Positions 35,434 through 43,755 of a stretch of DNA of 64,000 nt are shown here, one piece after another (the first letter of the stretch is position 1; every line of letters begins with the position of its first letter). The position numbers and the translations under genes were made by a program. The notes beneath the pieces were generated by a model. That model made no database searches. It was not told the DNA's origin and saw only the letters and a list, made by a program, of their open reading frames with translations. Source of the DNA: an uncultured bacterium (GTDB taxonomy: Bacteria; Desulfobacterota; Syntrophorhabdia; Syntrophorhabdales; JANXAF01); NCBI GenBank assembly GCA_938084905.1, contig CALKEQ010000005.1:1-64000 (forward strand). Direction: 5' to 3'.

Positions 35434-36368
35434 CCTACGATCTCCTTGATCTTTTCCATATCATTCCTAGTCTCAACTGAATAACACGGAACAGAGGGAA
35501 CTATCCTTTTTATCAGGTTTGTGAGAACATTTTTCGGTCCAACCTCTAAAAACAAATCAACCCCCTCTTTTGCCATGGTAATTATGCATTCTTCCCATCT
35601 TACAGGTGAGAACATCTGATAATAGAGCTTTTCCTTAACAACGTCCGCATCTTTCGACAAAGAAGCGTCAAAATTGAAAACAACAGGGTAAATAAGTCTC
35701 CTTCCCTTTATCTTCTCCAAGTCAAGGAGCAGATCATCTGCTGCTTTCTTCATGAGAGGGCTATGAAATGGGCCAGAAACATCAAGGAAAATGGCCTTTT
35801 TATACCCCTCCCCTTTCATTTTTTCAACAGCCTCTTTTAAAGCAATGATGTCTCCCGATATTACAATCTGCTCAGGAGAATTCAAATTTGCAATGGATAC
35901 AATGCGGTCCGATTTTGAAATTTCATCCAACACAGATCGTACAACATCAATTTTTGGACCAAGGAGGGCCACCATTCCCCCCTTTCCTTGAGGATAGGCA
36001 TTTTCCATCAAAATGCCCCTTTTTCTTGTGATTATTAAGGCCTCTTCAAATGAAAAAAAGCCACTTACAAGTAAAGCAGTATATTCACCGAGGCTGTGGC
36101 CAGACACCACATATGGCTCAATCCCAGTTACCTCCCTCAATTTCATCCATATTGCGTACGAGACGAGAAGTACAGCCGGCTGTGTGTTGAAGGTCTTTCT
36201 CAGTTCCGCTTCCGGACCTTCAAAGCAAAGGTCCTTAATAGGATAACCTAAAACCTCATCTCCTTTTTGAAAAAGCTCCCTAATTTTTCCATCAGATTCG
36301 TAGAGCTCTTTGCCCATGCCAGGGTACTGTGAGCCTTGTCCCGGAAAGACAACCCCGATTCTTTTCAT
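35430..36368 (-). CDS. fabD: Malonyl-CoA:ACP transacylase
   Basis: 312 residues. VFPGQGSQYPGMGKELY, the nucleophile in VSGHSLGEYTALLVSG, and PVVFNFDA with VGPKNVLTNLI are FabD signatures. It loads malonate onto ACP. It overlaps fabG by four bases and follows the acyl-CoA dehydrogenase gene with no gap. Confidence 0.95.
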   Translation of the reverse strand: MKRIGVVFPGQGSQYPGMGKELYESDGKIRELFQKGDEVLGYPIKDLCFEGPEAELRKTFNTQPAVLLVSYAIWMKLREVTGIEPYVVSGHSLGEYTALLVSGFFSFEEALIITRKRGILMENAYPQGKGGMVALLGPKIDVVRSVLDEISKSDRIVSIANLNSPEQIVISGDIIALKEAVEKMKGEGYKKAIFLDVSGPFHSPLMKKAADDLLLDLEKIKGRRLIYPVVFNFDASLSKDADVVKEKLYYQMFSPVRWEECIITMAKEGVDLFLEVGPKNVLTNLIKRIVPSVPCYSVETRNDMEKIKEIVG

Positions 36369-37535
36369 TTAGATACCCCTTTTCCTAGATGCTGCCTCTT
36401 TTATAAGCTCAAGTGCGATAATGTTTCTCTGTATCTGATTTGTTCCCTCGTATATTTGCAGGATCTTCGCATCTCGTAGCATCTTTTCTACGGGATATTC
36501 ACGCATATACCCGTATCCACCGAATATCTGAACAGCGTCTATAACAACACTCATCGCCATATCTGAGGGGAAAAGCTTGGCCATGGCTGAAACCTTCGAA
36601 AAATCTTTCGGATTACTGTCAATGTACCTGGCAACCGCATAAACAAGAGCTCTCGATGCCTCTATCTTTGTCGCCATGTCAGCAATCATGTGCTGAATGG
36701 CCTGAAAGCTTATGATCTTTCTGTCAAACTGCTCCCTTTCCCTGGCATACTCGATTGCCGCTTCAAGAGCAGCCTGGGCGAGACCCACTGCCTGGGCTCC
36801 GATTCCAGGTCTTGTCCTATCAAAAGTCTTCATTGCTAATATAAAACCCATACCCTCTTTTCCTATGACATTCTCTTCTGGTACCTCACAATCCTGAAAA
36901 ATGAGCTCTCTTGTTGCTGATGCCCTTATTCCAAGCTTTTTCTCCTTCTTCCCAAAGGTGAATCCTTCCATTCCCTTCTCAACTATAAAAGCCGTCGCGC
37001 CCCTTCCACCCTTTCTTCTGTCGGTAATGGCTATAACCGAGTATATGTCCGCTTCTCCACCGTTCGTTATCCATTGCTTGGTTCCGTTAAGTATGTACTT
37101 ATTCCCAACTTTTCTTGCCTCTGTGCGGATGGCCTGAGCGTCACTGCCTGCATTTGCCTCAGTAAGGGCGAAAGCGGCAAGTTTCTTCCCCTTCGCAATA
37201 TCCGGTAAATACTTTCTTTTCTGTTCCTCTGTTCCCCCAAGAAGGATTGGATATGCGCCTAGGAGACTGGCAGCGTAACTAACAGACACACCGAGACACC
37301 CTCTACTTAACTCCTCAACAACCAGACAGTTTTCAAAGCATCCTCCACCCAGTCCACCGTACTCCTCTGGAATACTTACTCCAAAAAGGCCAGTTTCAGC
37401 GCACACCTTCATTATCTCCCACGGGAATTCCTCTTTTTCATCGAGCTCAGCGCGAACTGGAATAACTTTCTCCTCAGCTATTCTTCTCGCCAGTTTTTTT
37501 ATCTCTTTCTGCTCTTCTGTAAGAAAGTAATCCAT
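36369..37535 (-). CDS. Acyl-CoA dehydrogenase inside the fab operon
   Basis: 388 residues, a complete acyl-CoA dehydrogenase: FALTEANAGSDAQAIRTEA, GTKQWITNGGEADIY, REREQFDRKIISFQAIQHMIAD broken at the flavin loop, VQIFGGYGYMREYPVEKMLRD, and the catalytic Glu in IYEGTNQIQRN. It is most like short/branched-chain enzymes. It occupies the place between plsX and fabD where fabH usually stands, with zero gap to fabD. It could supply or recycle a primer acyl-CoA, reverse to reduce an enoyl-CoA, or be a chance insertion. The substrate is not evident. Confidence 0.92.
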   Translation of the reverse strand: MDYFLTEEQKEIKKLARRIAEEKVIPVRAELDEKEEFPWEIMKVCAETGLFGVSIPEEYGGLGGGCFENCLVVEELSRGCLGVSVSYAASLLGAYPILLGGTEEQKRKYLPDIAKGKKLAAFALTEANAGSDAQAIRTEARKVGNKYILNGTKQWITNGGEADIYSVIAITDRRKGGRGATAFIVEKGMEGFTFGKKEKKLGIRASATRELIFQDCEVPEENVIGKEGMGFILAMKTFDRTRPGIGAQAVGLAQAALEAAIEYAREREQFDRKIISFQAIQHMIADMATKIEASRALVYAVARYIDSNPKDFSKVSAMAKLFPSDMAMSVVIDAVQIFGGYGYMREYPVEKMLRDAKILQIYEGTNQIQRNIIALELIKEAASRKRGI

Positions 37536-37552
37536 AAGCCCACTCCTTCTAT

Positions 37553-38545
37553 CTAAATTTCACTCAATTCTTCCAGACTTCTTTTTAATACCTCGTGAAG
37601 GGAACTTTCTGCAAATCTTCTCGCTAGCGCTATGGCATTCCTTATGGCCCATGCATTCGATTTTCCATGACATATTATGCAGATGCCATCAACCCCAAGT
37701 AAGGGAGCACCTCCGTATTCTGAGTAATCTACTTTTCTTCCAAGCTCTTCAAAGGTGTTTTTAAGGAGAAGATAACCAAGTTTTCCAATCAAGCTTCTAT
37801 TTATATTCTCCTTGAAGAAACTGAAGAGGGCCTCCACAATCCCCTCACTTATTTTCAAGGCAATGTTTCCAACGAACCCGTCAGTCACAACCACATCCAC
37901 CCTTCCATTGTAAAGATCTGTCCCTTCAACGTAGCCGATGTAATTTAAATTCATCTTTTCTATAAGAGAGTGGGCCTCCCTTGTCAGTTCATTACCCTTT
38001 GTGATCTCCTCTCCGTTACTTAAGATTCCGATTCTAGGTGAATTTATGTTCAAGATTGACTTTGCAAAAGCGTTTCCCATGAGGGCAAACTGGGCAAGAT
38101 GAAAAGGTTTACAATCGACTGTTCCGCCAGCGTCAAGAAGAACAGTTGTTCCTTTCTTAATGTTGGGATGCAACGTTGCAATTGCGGGACGATCAACATT
38201 CTTTATCCTTCCGAGAGTAAATATGGCAAAAGCCATGGTTGCACCAGAATTTCCGGCACTGACGACAGCATCAGCCTTTTTCTCTTTCACAAGCTCCATC
38301 GCCACCCCTATTGAAGAATCTTTTTTTCTCCTTAAGGCTAGAGATGGAGACTCGTCCATTTTCACATACGTAGGTGCGTGAACTGTTTTGACTGAGCGGG
38401 GATTCTTTAGAAGAGGGGTGAGGAGCTTTTCATCCCCTACGAGAATTACCTCTGCGATACCTTCTGCCGCAGCGATCTCGGCCCCTTTCACAACAGCATG
38501 GGGTGCGGTATCGCCGCCCATGCCATCGACGGCCACTCTAACCAT
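37553..38545 (-). CDS. plsX: Phosphate acyltransferase PlsX
   Basis: 330 residues. VAVDGMGGDTAPHAVVKGAE at the start, VSAGNSGATMA, LLDAGGTVDCKP and TDGFVGNIALKISEG are PlsX motifs. It makes acyl-phosphate from acyl-ACP for phospholipid synthesis. It follows rpmF after three bases, the usual arrangement. Confidence 0.96.
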   Translation of the reverse strand: MVRVAVDGMGGDTAPHAVVKGAEIAAAEGIAEVILVGDEKLLTPLLKNPRSVKTVHAPTYVKMDESPSLALRRKKDSSIGVAMELVKEKKADAVVSAGNSGATMAFAIFTLGRIKNVDRPAIATLHPNIKKGTTVLLDAGGTVDCKPFHLAQFALMGNAFAKSILNINSPRIGILSNGEEITKGNELTREAHSLIEKMNLNYIGYVEGTDLYNGRVDVVVTDGFVGNIALKISEGIVEALFSFFKENINRSLIGKLGYLLLKNTFEELGRKVDYSEYGGAPLLGVDGICIICHGKSNAWAIRNAIALARRFAESSLHEVLKRSLEELSEI

Positions 38546-38548
38546 AGA

Positions 38549-38731
38549 CTAAATTTCCTCGATTTCAAGGTACTTTTTTCCCTTGTAGGTCCCGCATCTT
38601 TGGCATATCGTATGGGGCATTACAGGCTCCCTACAGTTAGGGCAGAGTATGAAGCCTGGCGCCGAAAGTTTGTAGTGGGTTCTTCTCTTATCCCTTCTTG
38701 ACTTTGATTGCCTTTTCTTGGGAACCGCCAT
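38549..38731 (-). CDS. rpmF: 50S ribosomal protein L32
   Basis: 60 residues: basic N-terminus AVPKKRQSKSRRDKRRTH, then a zinc ribbon with CPNC and CQRC. It overlaps the yceD gene by 44 bases, which suggests translational coupling of the two. It belongs to the standard yceD-rpmF-plsX group. Confidence 0.96.
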   Translation of the reverse strand: MAVPKKRQSKSRRDKRRTHYKLSAPGFILCPNCREPVMPHTICQRCGTYKGKKYLEIEEI

Positions 38732-39257
38732 GACCGTCTCCTTCCTCCTCTAAATAAGACCTTAGTAACTGAGCCATTCTAGTATCTCTGCCACTTTCAC
38801 ATTTACACTCATTAAGATTTTTATTTCCACCACATTTTTCACAGAGCCCTTTACAGTCCTCTTTACAGATTGCCCGCATTGGGATGTTCAGTATAACTTC
38901 CTCCTCTATCAATTCGGTAAGGTCTATTTCGTCTTGGTCGTAGTAACGCACATCGAGCTCGTCTCTTTCTAACTCTAGATCGATATCTGTTGGCGCCATC
39001 TCCCTCGGAAGAAGCTGCAAATCAATGTCGCTATCTATCTCGTACCTGAAACTCTCAAGGCACCGCGCACACAGAAGGTTGAGACTACACTGCACATGTC
39101 CTTTCACAGAAAGCCTCTTATCCGATCTTCCAATCTTGAGTGAATACTCAACGGGACCGAAAAAATCCACGTTCTCATAATCCGATTTGAAGCGATCAGC
39201 ACAAATTATTCCAGAAAAGACAACCTCTTCTTCAATCTCAGCAATTTTTATAATCAT
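38688..39257 (-). CDS. YceD/DUF177 family protein (23S rRNA accumulation protein)
   Basis: 189 residues. The C-x(n)-C pairs LLCARCLESF and CKEDCKGLCEKCGGNKN with the acidic stretch between them are typical of the DUF177/YceD family, linked to 23S rRNA accumulation and always next to rpmF. First gene of the long leftward operon. The predicted -10 box ends ten bases before its ATG, so the transcript should have almost no leader. Confidence 0.88.
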   Translation of the reverse strand: MIIKIAEIEEEVVFSGIICADRFKSDYENVDFFGPVEYSLKIGRSDKRLSVKGHVQCSLNLLCARCLESFRYEIDSDIDLQLLPREMAPTDIDLELERDELDVRYYDQDEIDLTELIEEEVILNIPMRAICKEDCKGLCEKCGGNKNLNECKCESGRDTRMAQLLRSYLEEEGDGHGGSQEKAIKVKKG

Positions 39258-39267
39258 GAAGCCAAAT

Positions 39268-39296
39268 AGTATAAGGGCTTACTCTCTATAAGTCAA
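39268..39296 (-). promoter_or_regulatory. Promoter of the yceD-rpmF-fab-rib operon (near-leaderless)
   Basis: Minus strand TTGACT (39296-39291), a 17-base spacer, TATACT (39273-39268): 10 of 12 consensus bases with ideal spacing. The predicted start point is about 39261-39262, four or five bases before the ATG at 39257. Confidence 0.7.
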
Positions 39297-39327
39297 GGAA
39301 ATTAACACCTTGGATTCATTGAGCTTT

Positions 39328-40599
39328 TTAACTAAGCACAACCCCAAACACCCTTCCGTCTTTTATCTCAGATACGCAAACGCTCACAAGCTGCTGGATC
39401 AGCCGCGAGTCATAGGGGATAAAAACGGGAATGTAATTTTCGGAGAAACCCTTCATGTACCCTTCTTGACTTACCTTATTCTCTGGAAGAACGGACAACC
39501 TCTTTCCCAGGTTTTTTTCAAAAAATGAAAGCCTGCACCTTCTGTCCAAATCCTTCATAATCTTCACCCTTTTTCTCTTTACCACTTCATCAACCATTCT
39601 GTCCATCCTCGAAGCAAAGGTCTTTTCCCTCGACGAAAAGGGAAAAACATGAAGGTAGTATATATCCATTGATTCGACAAATTTCAAGGTTTCGAGAAAT
39701 TCAGCTTCTCCCTCTCCTGGAAAACCAACGATTATGTCCATGCCGATTCCTATGTTTTTCACCTTTGCTTTCAACTCCTGAATTACCTCTTCCAGGTAAC
39801 TACGATTGTATTTTCTGCCCATCCTCTCGAGAATCACGTCGGATGCGCTTTGCACGGAAAGGTGAATACTTGGGGTTATTTTTTTTGATGAGGCCATTAT
39901 ATTTATGAATTCTGAATCCACATAGAGGGGGTCGACAGAGCTAAGTCTTATTCTCTCAGGGGTTTTGGCTTCCTCAAGTAAGCGAAGTAGACCCTTCAAA
40001 TCGAGTCCGCAAGTAGGATCGTGGTAGAGCGAAATTTCTATACCTGATAGAACGACCTCTTTTATTCCCAGATCCTTAAGTTCACCCATTAAGTTAAGGA
40101 TCTGATTAACACTTCTACTTTTCGGCTTTCCTCTCGCATATGGAACTACGCAGTAACTGCAGAACCTGTCGCATCCATCTTGAATCTTCAGGAAAAATCT
40201 GGTTCTTTTTTGGTACGTGGATAAGCCTATAGGCCAATCATAAAGTTCTCCATCATTTAGCTCACTCACGTATGTGCCGCTTCTGTCTAAGAAGTTCACG
40301 ATTTGAAACTTCTCCTTTTGGCCGAGGACCAGTTCTGCACCAAAATTTCTTTCAGGATATACCTGGGCATGACATCCCGTTAGGATGATTTTCGCATCCG
40401 GTTTTTTTTCCCTTACTTTTCTTATGAACCTCTTTCCGTCCCTTTCCGCGCTTTCTGTGACTGTACAGGCGTTAACAATAAAAAGATCAGCCTCTTCAAA
40501 ACTGGCAGGCAAATGACCTTCCTTTTTTAGATTTTCTTCAAGAACGTACGAATCGTACTGGTTCGATCTGCAACCTGTCGTGTATATAAAATACTTCAC
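39328..40599 (-). CDS. mtaB: MiaB-like tRNA methylthiotransferase (MtaB type)
   Basis: 423 residues: N-terminal UPF0004 domain with three Cys (TTGCRSNQYDS, NACTVTESAE, TGCHAQVYPE), radical SAM core (CDRFCSYCVVPYARG), and a C-terminal TRAM-like region. The short N-terminus with NQYDS is the MtaB/eMtaB pattern, enzymes that methylthiolate t6A37 of tRNA. It starts with GTG, which is also the predicted first base of the mRNA. MiaB or RimO are less likely. Confidence 0.87.
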   Translation of the reverse strand: MKYFIYTTGCRSNQYDSYVLEENLKKEGHLPASFEEADLFIVNACTVTESAERDGKRFIRKVREKKPDAKIILTGCHAQVYPERNFGAELVLGQKEKFQIVNFLDRSGTYVSELNDGELYDWPIGLSTYQKRTRFFLKIQDGCDRFCSYCVVPYARGKPKSRSVNQILNLMGELKDLGIKEVVLSGIEISLYHDPTCGLDLKGLLRLLEEAKTPERIRLSSVDPLYVDSEFINIMASSKKITPSIHLSVQSASDVILERMGRKYNRSYLEEVIQELKAKVKNIGIGMDIIVGFPGEGEAEFLETLKFVESMDIYYLHVFPFSSREKTFASRMDRMVDEVVKRKRVKIMKDLDRRCRLSFFEKNLGKRLSVLPENKVSQEGYMKGFSENYIPVFIPYDSRLIQQLVSVCVSEIKDGRVFGVVLS

Positions 40600-40606
40600 G
40601 CTTTTT

Positions 40607-40636
40607 ATGATAGCACTGCCCTTTAAAGCAAGTCAA
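40607..40636 (-). promoter_or_regulatory. mtaB promoter (leaderless type)
   Basis: Minus strand TTGACT (40636-40631), an 18-base spacer, TATCAT (40612-40607), then seven bases to the GTG at 40599. The start point coincides with the start codon, and no ribosome site is possible. Confidence 0.7.
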
Positions 40637-40719
40637 TGCGCCATCGAATAGGTAAACCTCAAATCCCCTCTTGTTCGTTCTCTTGTTCCTTCTTAAAAAA
40701 GGATTGCCTTTATTTTAAC

Positions 40720-41898
40720 TCAGCGCTCGTTTATCTCGCACACCTGGGGTGACTCTTCAATAATTTCCCTAATTTCTGGGTTTTTTCCGCAGAGAGGACA
40801 GGCTGGATTTCTCTGTGCTTTATAGGTCGATACGTTCATGGTGAGAGCATCGAGTGTAAAAAATTTACCCAGTAAGGTTTCACCTATTCCCAAAAGGAGC
40901 TTTATGGCTTCCAAAGCTTGGAAAATCCCAATCAGCCCGGGAACGACCCCGAGTATACCTACCTCACTGCAAGATGGTACAACGTTTCTTGGCGGGCATA
41001 ATGGAAAGAGGCATCTAAGGCAAGGTCCTCCTCCCCTAGGATAAAAAACACTAAGTTGCCCCTCGAACTGAAAGACCCCTCCGAATACGTCTGGAATACC
41101 GGTAAAAAAGCAGGCGTCATTTACAAGAAATTTAGTTGGAAAGTTATCTGACCCGTCGATTACCAAATCGTATTCGCGAAAGATGGAAAGTACGTTATCC
41201 TTTGTGAGCCTCTCGTTGTAAGTCACAACGTTTACTTTTGGGTTGAGCATCTCTATTGTTCTCTTTGCGGATTCAACTTTTGGTTTTCCAACGTCCTCAG
41301 TTCTGTGAATGATCTGCCTTTGGAGATTTGAAATGTCCACACAGTCATTATCTATTAGTCCGATCGTTCCTATCCCTGCTGCCGCAAGGTAAAGGGCCGA
41401 TGGAGATCCAAGTCCTCCACATCCGACTATCAGTACCCTAGAGTTAAGAAGCTTCAGCTGTCCCTCAAGACCTATTTCTTTTAGGAGTATGTGCCTACTG
41501 TATCTTATTAGTTCTTCGGAAGAGAGTCTAGAATCACTTTCGATTTCGTATCCATGGGCTCTCCATCCCTCAAAACCTTCTCTCAGACTGTAGACATCTT
41601 TATATCCCATCTCCTTTAAAATCCTACCTGCGTCAAGGGACTTAATTCCAAATCCGCAATATATGACGACAGGCACATCTTTTTCCTTTATCTTTTCCTC
41701 CACACCTTCTCGAATCTTTTCTAACTCTAAAAAAATCGCACCTTTTATGTAACCCGTGTCTATCTCTCTTTTTTCCCTTATGTCTAAAAGAAAGAGCCTC
41801 TCCCCATTTTGAATTCTTTTTCTTAGCTCATGAATCGATATTTCTTTTACCGTGTTTGAAGGTTTGTCCGCTACGGACCTTTGAGAATTTTGATCCAA
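40720..41898 (-). CDS. Rhodanese-E1 (MoeB/ThiF-type) fusion protein
   Basis: About 392 residues. Residues about 15-115 form a rhodanese domain with the active Cys in VIYCGFGIKS. Residues about 125-370 form an E1-like adenylyltransferase: VGCGGLGSPSALYLAAAGIGTIGLID, a zinc site (CLRC and CPLC) and CSEVGILGVVPG. Such proteins activate ThiS/MoaD-like sulfur carriers. The usual fusion has E1 first and rhodanese last; here the order is reversed. TTG at 41898 has GGAGG five bases upstream and is preferred to the TTG at 41910. Partner carrier genes are not in the window. Confidence 0.88.
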   Translation of the reverse strand: MDQNSQRSVADKPSNTVKEISIHELRKRIQNGERLFLLDIREKREIDTGYIKGAIFLELEKIREGVEEKIKEKDVPVVIYCGFGIKSLDAGRILKEMGYKDVYSLREGFEGWRAHGYEIESDSRLSSEELIRYSRHILLKEIGLEGQLKLLNSRVLIVGCGGLGSPSALYLAAAGIGTIGLIDNDCVDISNLQRQIIHRTEDVGKPKVESAKRTIEMLNPKVNVVTYNERLTKDNVLSIFREYDLVIDGSDNFPTKFLVNDACFFTGIPDVFGGVFQFEGQLSVFYPRGGGPCLRCLFPLCPPRNVVPSCSEVGILGVVPGLIGIFQALEAIKLLLGIGETLLGKFFTLDALTMNVSTYKAQRNPACPLCGKNPEIREIIEESPQVCEINER

Positions 41899-42025
41899 GT
41901 CTCCCTCCAAAAAATTTCCATGTTCGATTTAAGAGGCTTTTGGGCTAGTGGGATCCTCGAAGAATGTCCCTGACTTAAGACCTCCTGCTTTTCTGCTGAT
42001 TTAGAAGTTGGCTCATTTTTTATCA

Positions 42026-42054
42026 ATTCTACATCAAAACATTAGAGAAGTCAA
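42026..42054 (-). promoter_or_regulatory. Promoter of the rhodanese-E1 gene
   Basis: Minus strand TTGACT (42054-42049), a 17-base spacer, TAGAAT (42031-42026). Unlike other promoters in the window it leaves a leader of about 120 bases. In that leader a short frame of 13 codons can be read, but no known riboswitch was recognised. Confidence 0.6.
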
Positions 42055-42667
42055 CACTTTGTTTAGCATTTTAATACAGAAAGAAACGCATTGTCTCATT
42101 TGGTGCACTCCCCAGCGAATGCCCATTTCTTTTCAATTTTCACTCTAGGAAAAAAGACCCAAGTGGCTTACATCTTTACACTAAAGCCCGCCAAAACTGG
42201 GGTCTAATCATGTGCCAATTGAGATCGCAGAAAGAAGAGAAGATCGGAGAGTTGACTGGGCCTCAAAGAGAAAGCCAAAAAACGTTCTCAAATCGTGCAG
42301 TAAGGGAGTCGAAGATGCAAAAAAACGTTAGGCCGTGTCTCTAAAGTTAAAGAGAGTGTTTTCCCAGGTGTTCTCTACCAAAAAGATGATTAAGGTTAGG
42401 ATCTACACATAGAATATGTTCCTAGAGCCAAGTATTCCTATATCTCCCCACCTGACTTTCTCCAACTGTAAACCACGTCAAATGACTTATGATCCACGAA
42501 ACGAGAAACCTTTTTTCGACGAAAACCCCACCTACGGGGATCAGGGAACAATTCGGAAAACTTATAAGATTTTTGCGAGAAGTAAAACCTACATGAGGAG
42601 AGCTTTAGATGGAAGTTCGTTACTTCGAAGTTTAATGGTGTCAAGGCTCGTCCAATTTTTAAACCGA
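42055..42667. other. Non-coding stretch of about 600 bases
   Basis: Between the rhodanese-E1 promoter and the end of mscS there is no recognisable gene. The longest frames (45 codons at 42210-42344 plus; about 98 codons at 42416-42709 plus, which runs into the mscS coding region; 69 codons at 42438-42644 minus) have no family resemblance, no ribosome site and codon use unlike the neighbours. No tRNA, repeat or transposon end was recognised. In a window where genes otherwise overlap, this gap stands out. It may be a decayed gene or hold an RNA. Confidence 0.5.
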
Positions 42668-43711
42668 TTATCTAACACCTCCTTCGGGTTCTTTTTCCCC
42701 TCCTTTTAAGTAGACTGTCCTGACCGGATAGGGTATGGCTATTTTTTCTTCCTTGAACCGCCTAAAGAGTCTCTTTATAAATTCGTGCTTTATCACATAC
42801 TGGTCCCGGATTTCCTGGGCCTTAAGAATAACTGTAACCTTTATACTAAAATCTGAAAAGGCGCTAAATCTAACGATAGGTTCAAATCCGCGAATTCCTC
42901 CTTCCAGTTCGTTCATCAATTCCATACCCACATCCCTAATTACCCTTTCTACTTTCCCAAGATCACTTTCATAACTTATCCCAATCTCCACAGCGAGGTA
43001 AACCTCCTTTTCAGGTAAGTAGTAGTTCTTTATAACCGCCTTAGAAATCCTTGAATTTGGCACAATGATGTAATTGTTTCTCAATTCCCTGATAACGGTG
43101 TTTCTCCATGTGATATCTACTACGTAGCCTTCCTCACCTGAATCGAGCTTTATGTAATCCCCCGGTCTTATCTGTTTTGACATAAGGAGATAAAGACCTG
43201 AGAAGAAATTGGCGAGGGTATCCTGTAAGGCCAAAGCAACTGCAATCCCACCTATTCCAAAACCGGTGAGCACAGGACCAAGTGGTACGCCAAAAGAATA
43301 AAGGATGATAAGCACACCAAGGGTAATTATCAGGCCCTTTGTAAAATGCTCAAGAATTGAAACTCTGGCTAAATCTGCACCAACTTTCTTTACGTAAGCC
43401 CTTACGAAGTCACCAGCAACCTGAGCTAAGAAAAAGATGAAAGTAAAGGAAAGGAGAAGGATGATTACCTTTCTCAGATGCTCAAAGTACTCTAAGTTTG
43501 TTCGCAAATAGTGGATACTGGAAAGAAATCCAAAAAGGACGAACCAAACTAGAATCCAACTACGCAGTCTGCTCATTGCAGCCTTGTCTATAAGCCACGG
43601 CGTCTTCGAAACCAGTCTTTCCAGACGGGGAAAGAAAACCTTTTTTAGGATTATCCCACCAAGAAGGAAAGATGCGAAAAAAAGGATTGGATAAAAAATG
43701 AGACTACCCAT
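42668..43711 (-). CDS. MscS-type mechanosensitive channel
   Basis: 347 residues: about four membrane helices, then the MscS pore helix (GFGIGGIAVALALQDTLANF), beta domain (IRPGDYIKLDSGEEGYVVDITWR) and a C-terminal alpha/beta domain. It opens under membrane tension to release solutes. The ATG at 43711 lies six bases after a -10 box; an ATG two codons upstream would fall between box and start point, so 43711 is preferred. It stands as a single gene. Confidence 0.93.
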   Translation of the reverse strand: MGSLIFYPILFFASFLLGGIILKKVFFPRLERLVSKTPWLIDKAAMSRLRSWILVWFVLFGFLSSIHYLRTNLEYFEHLRKVIILLLSFTFIFFLAQVAGDFVRAYVKKVGADLARVSILEHFTKGLIITLGVLIILYSFGVPLGPVLTGFGIGGIAVALALQDTLANFFSGLYLLMSKQIRPGDYIKLDSGEEGYVVDITWRNTVIRELRNNYIIVPNSRISKAVIKNYYLPEKEVYLAVEIGISYESDLGKVERVIRDVGMELMNELEGGIRGFEPIVRFSAFSDFSIKVTVILKAQEIRDQYVIKHEFIKRLFRRFKEEKIAIPYPVRTVYLKGGEKEPEGGVR

Positions 43712-43717
43712 GGCCAT

Positions 43718-43746
43718 TAAATAGCACTAGCCCTCCACTTTTTCAA
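43718..43746 (-). promoter_or_regulatory. mscS promoter (leaderless type)
   Basis: Minus strand TTGAAA (43746-43741), a 17-base spacer, TATTTA (43723-43718), then six bases to the ATG at 43711. GGAGGG inside the spacer is too far away to be a ribosome site for this start. Confidence 0.55.
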
Positions 43747-43755
43747 TAATTAGCT

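Noticed and set aside
41911..42019. Leader peptide and attenuator before the rhodanese-E1 gene
   Set aside because: A 13-codon frame exists, but no regulatory run of codons or convincing alternative hairpins were seen by eye.
42210..42344. 45-codon open frame starting ATG in the mscS-downstream gap
   Set aside because: No ribosome site, no family resemblance, and flanked by stops in a region without coding character.
42416..42709. 98-codon plus-strand frame
   Set aside because: Overlaps the end of mscS on the other strand, has no ribosome site and looks like chance.
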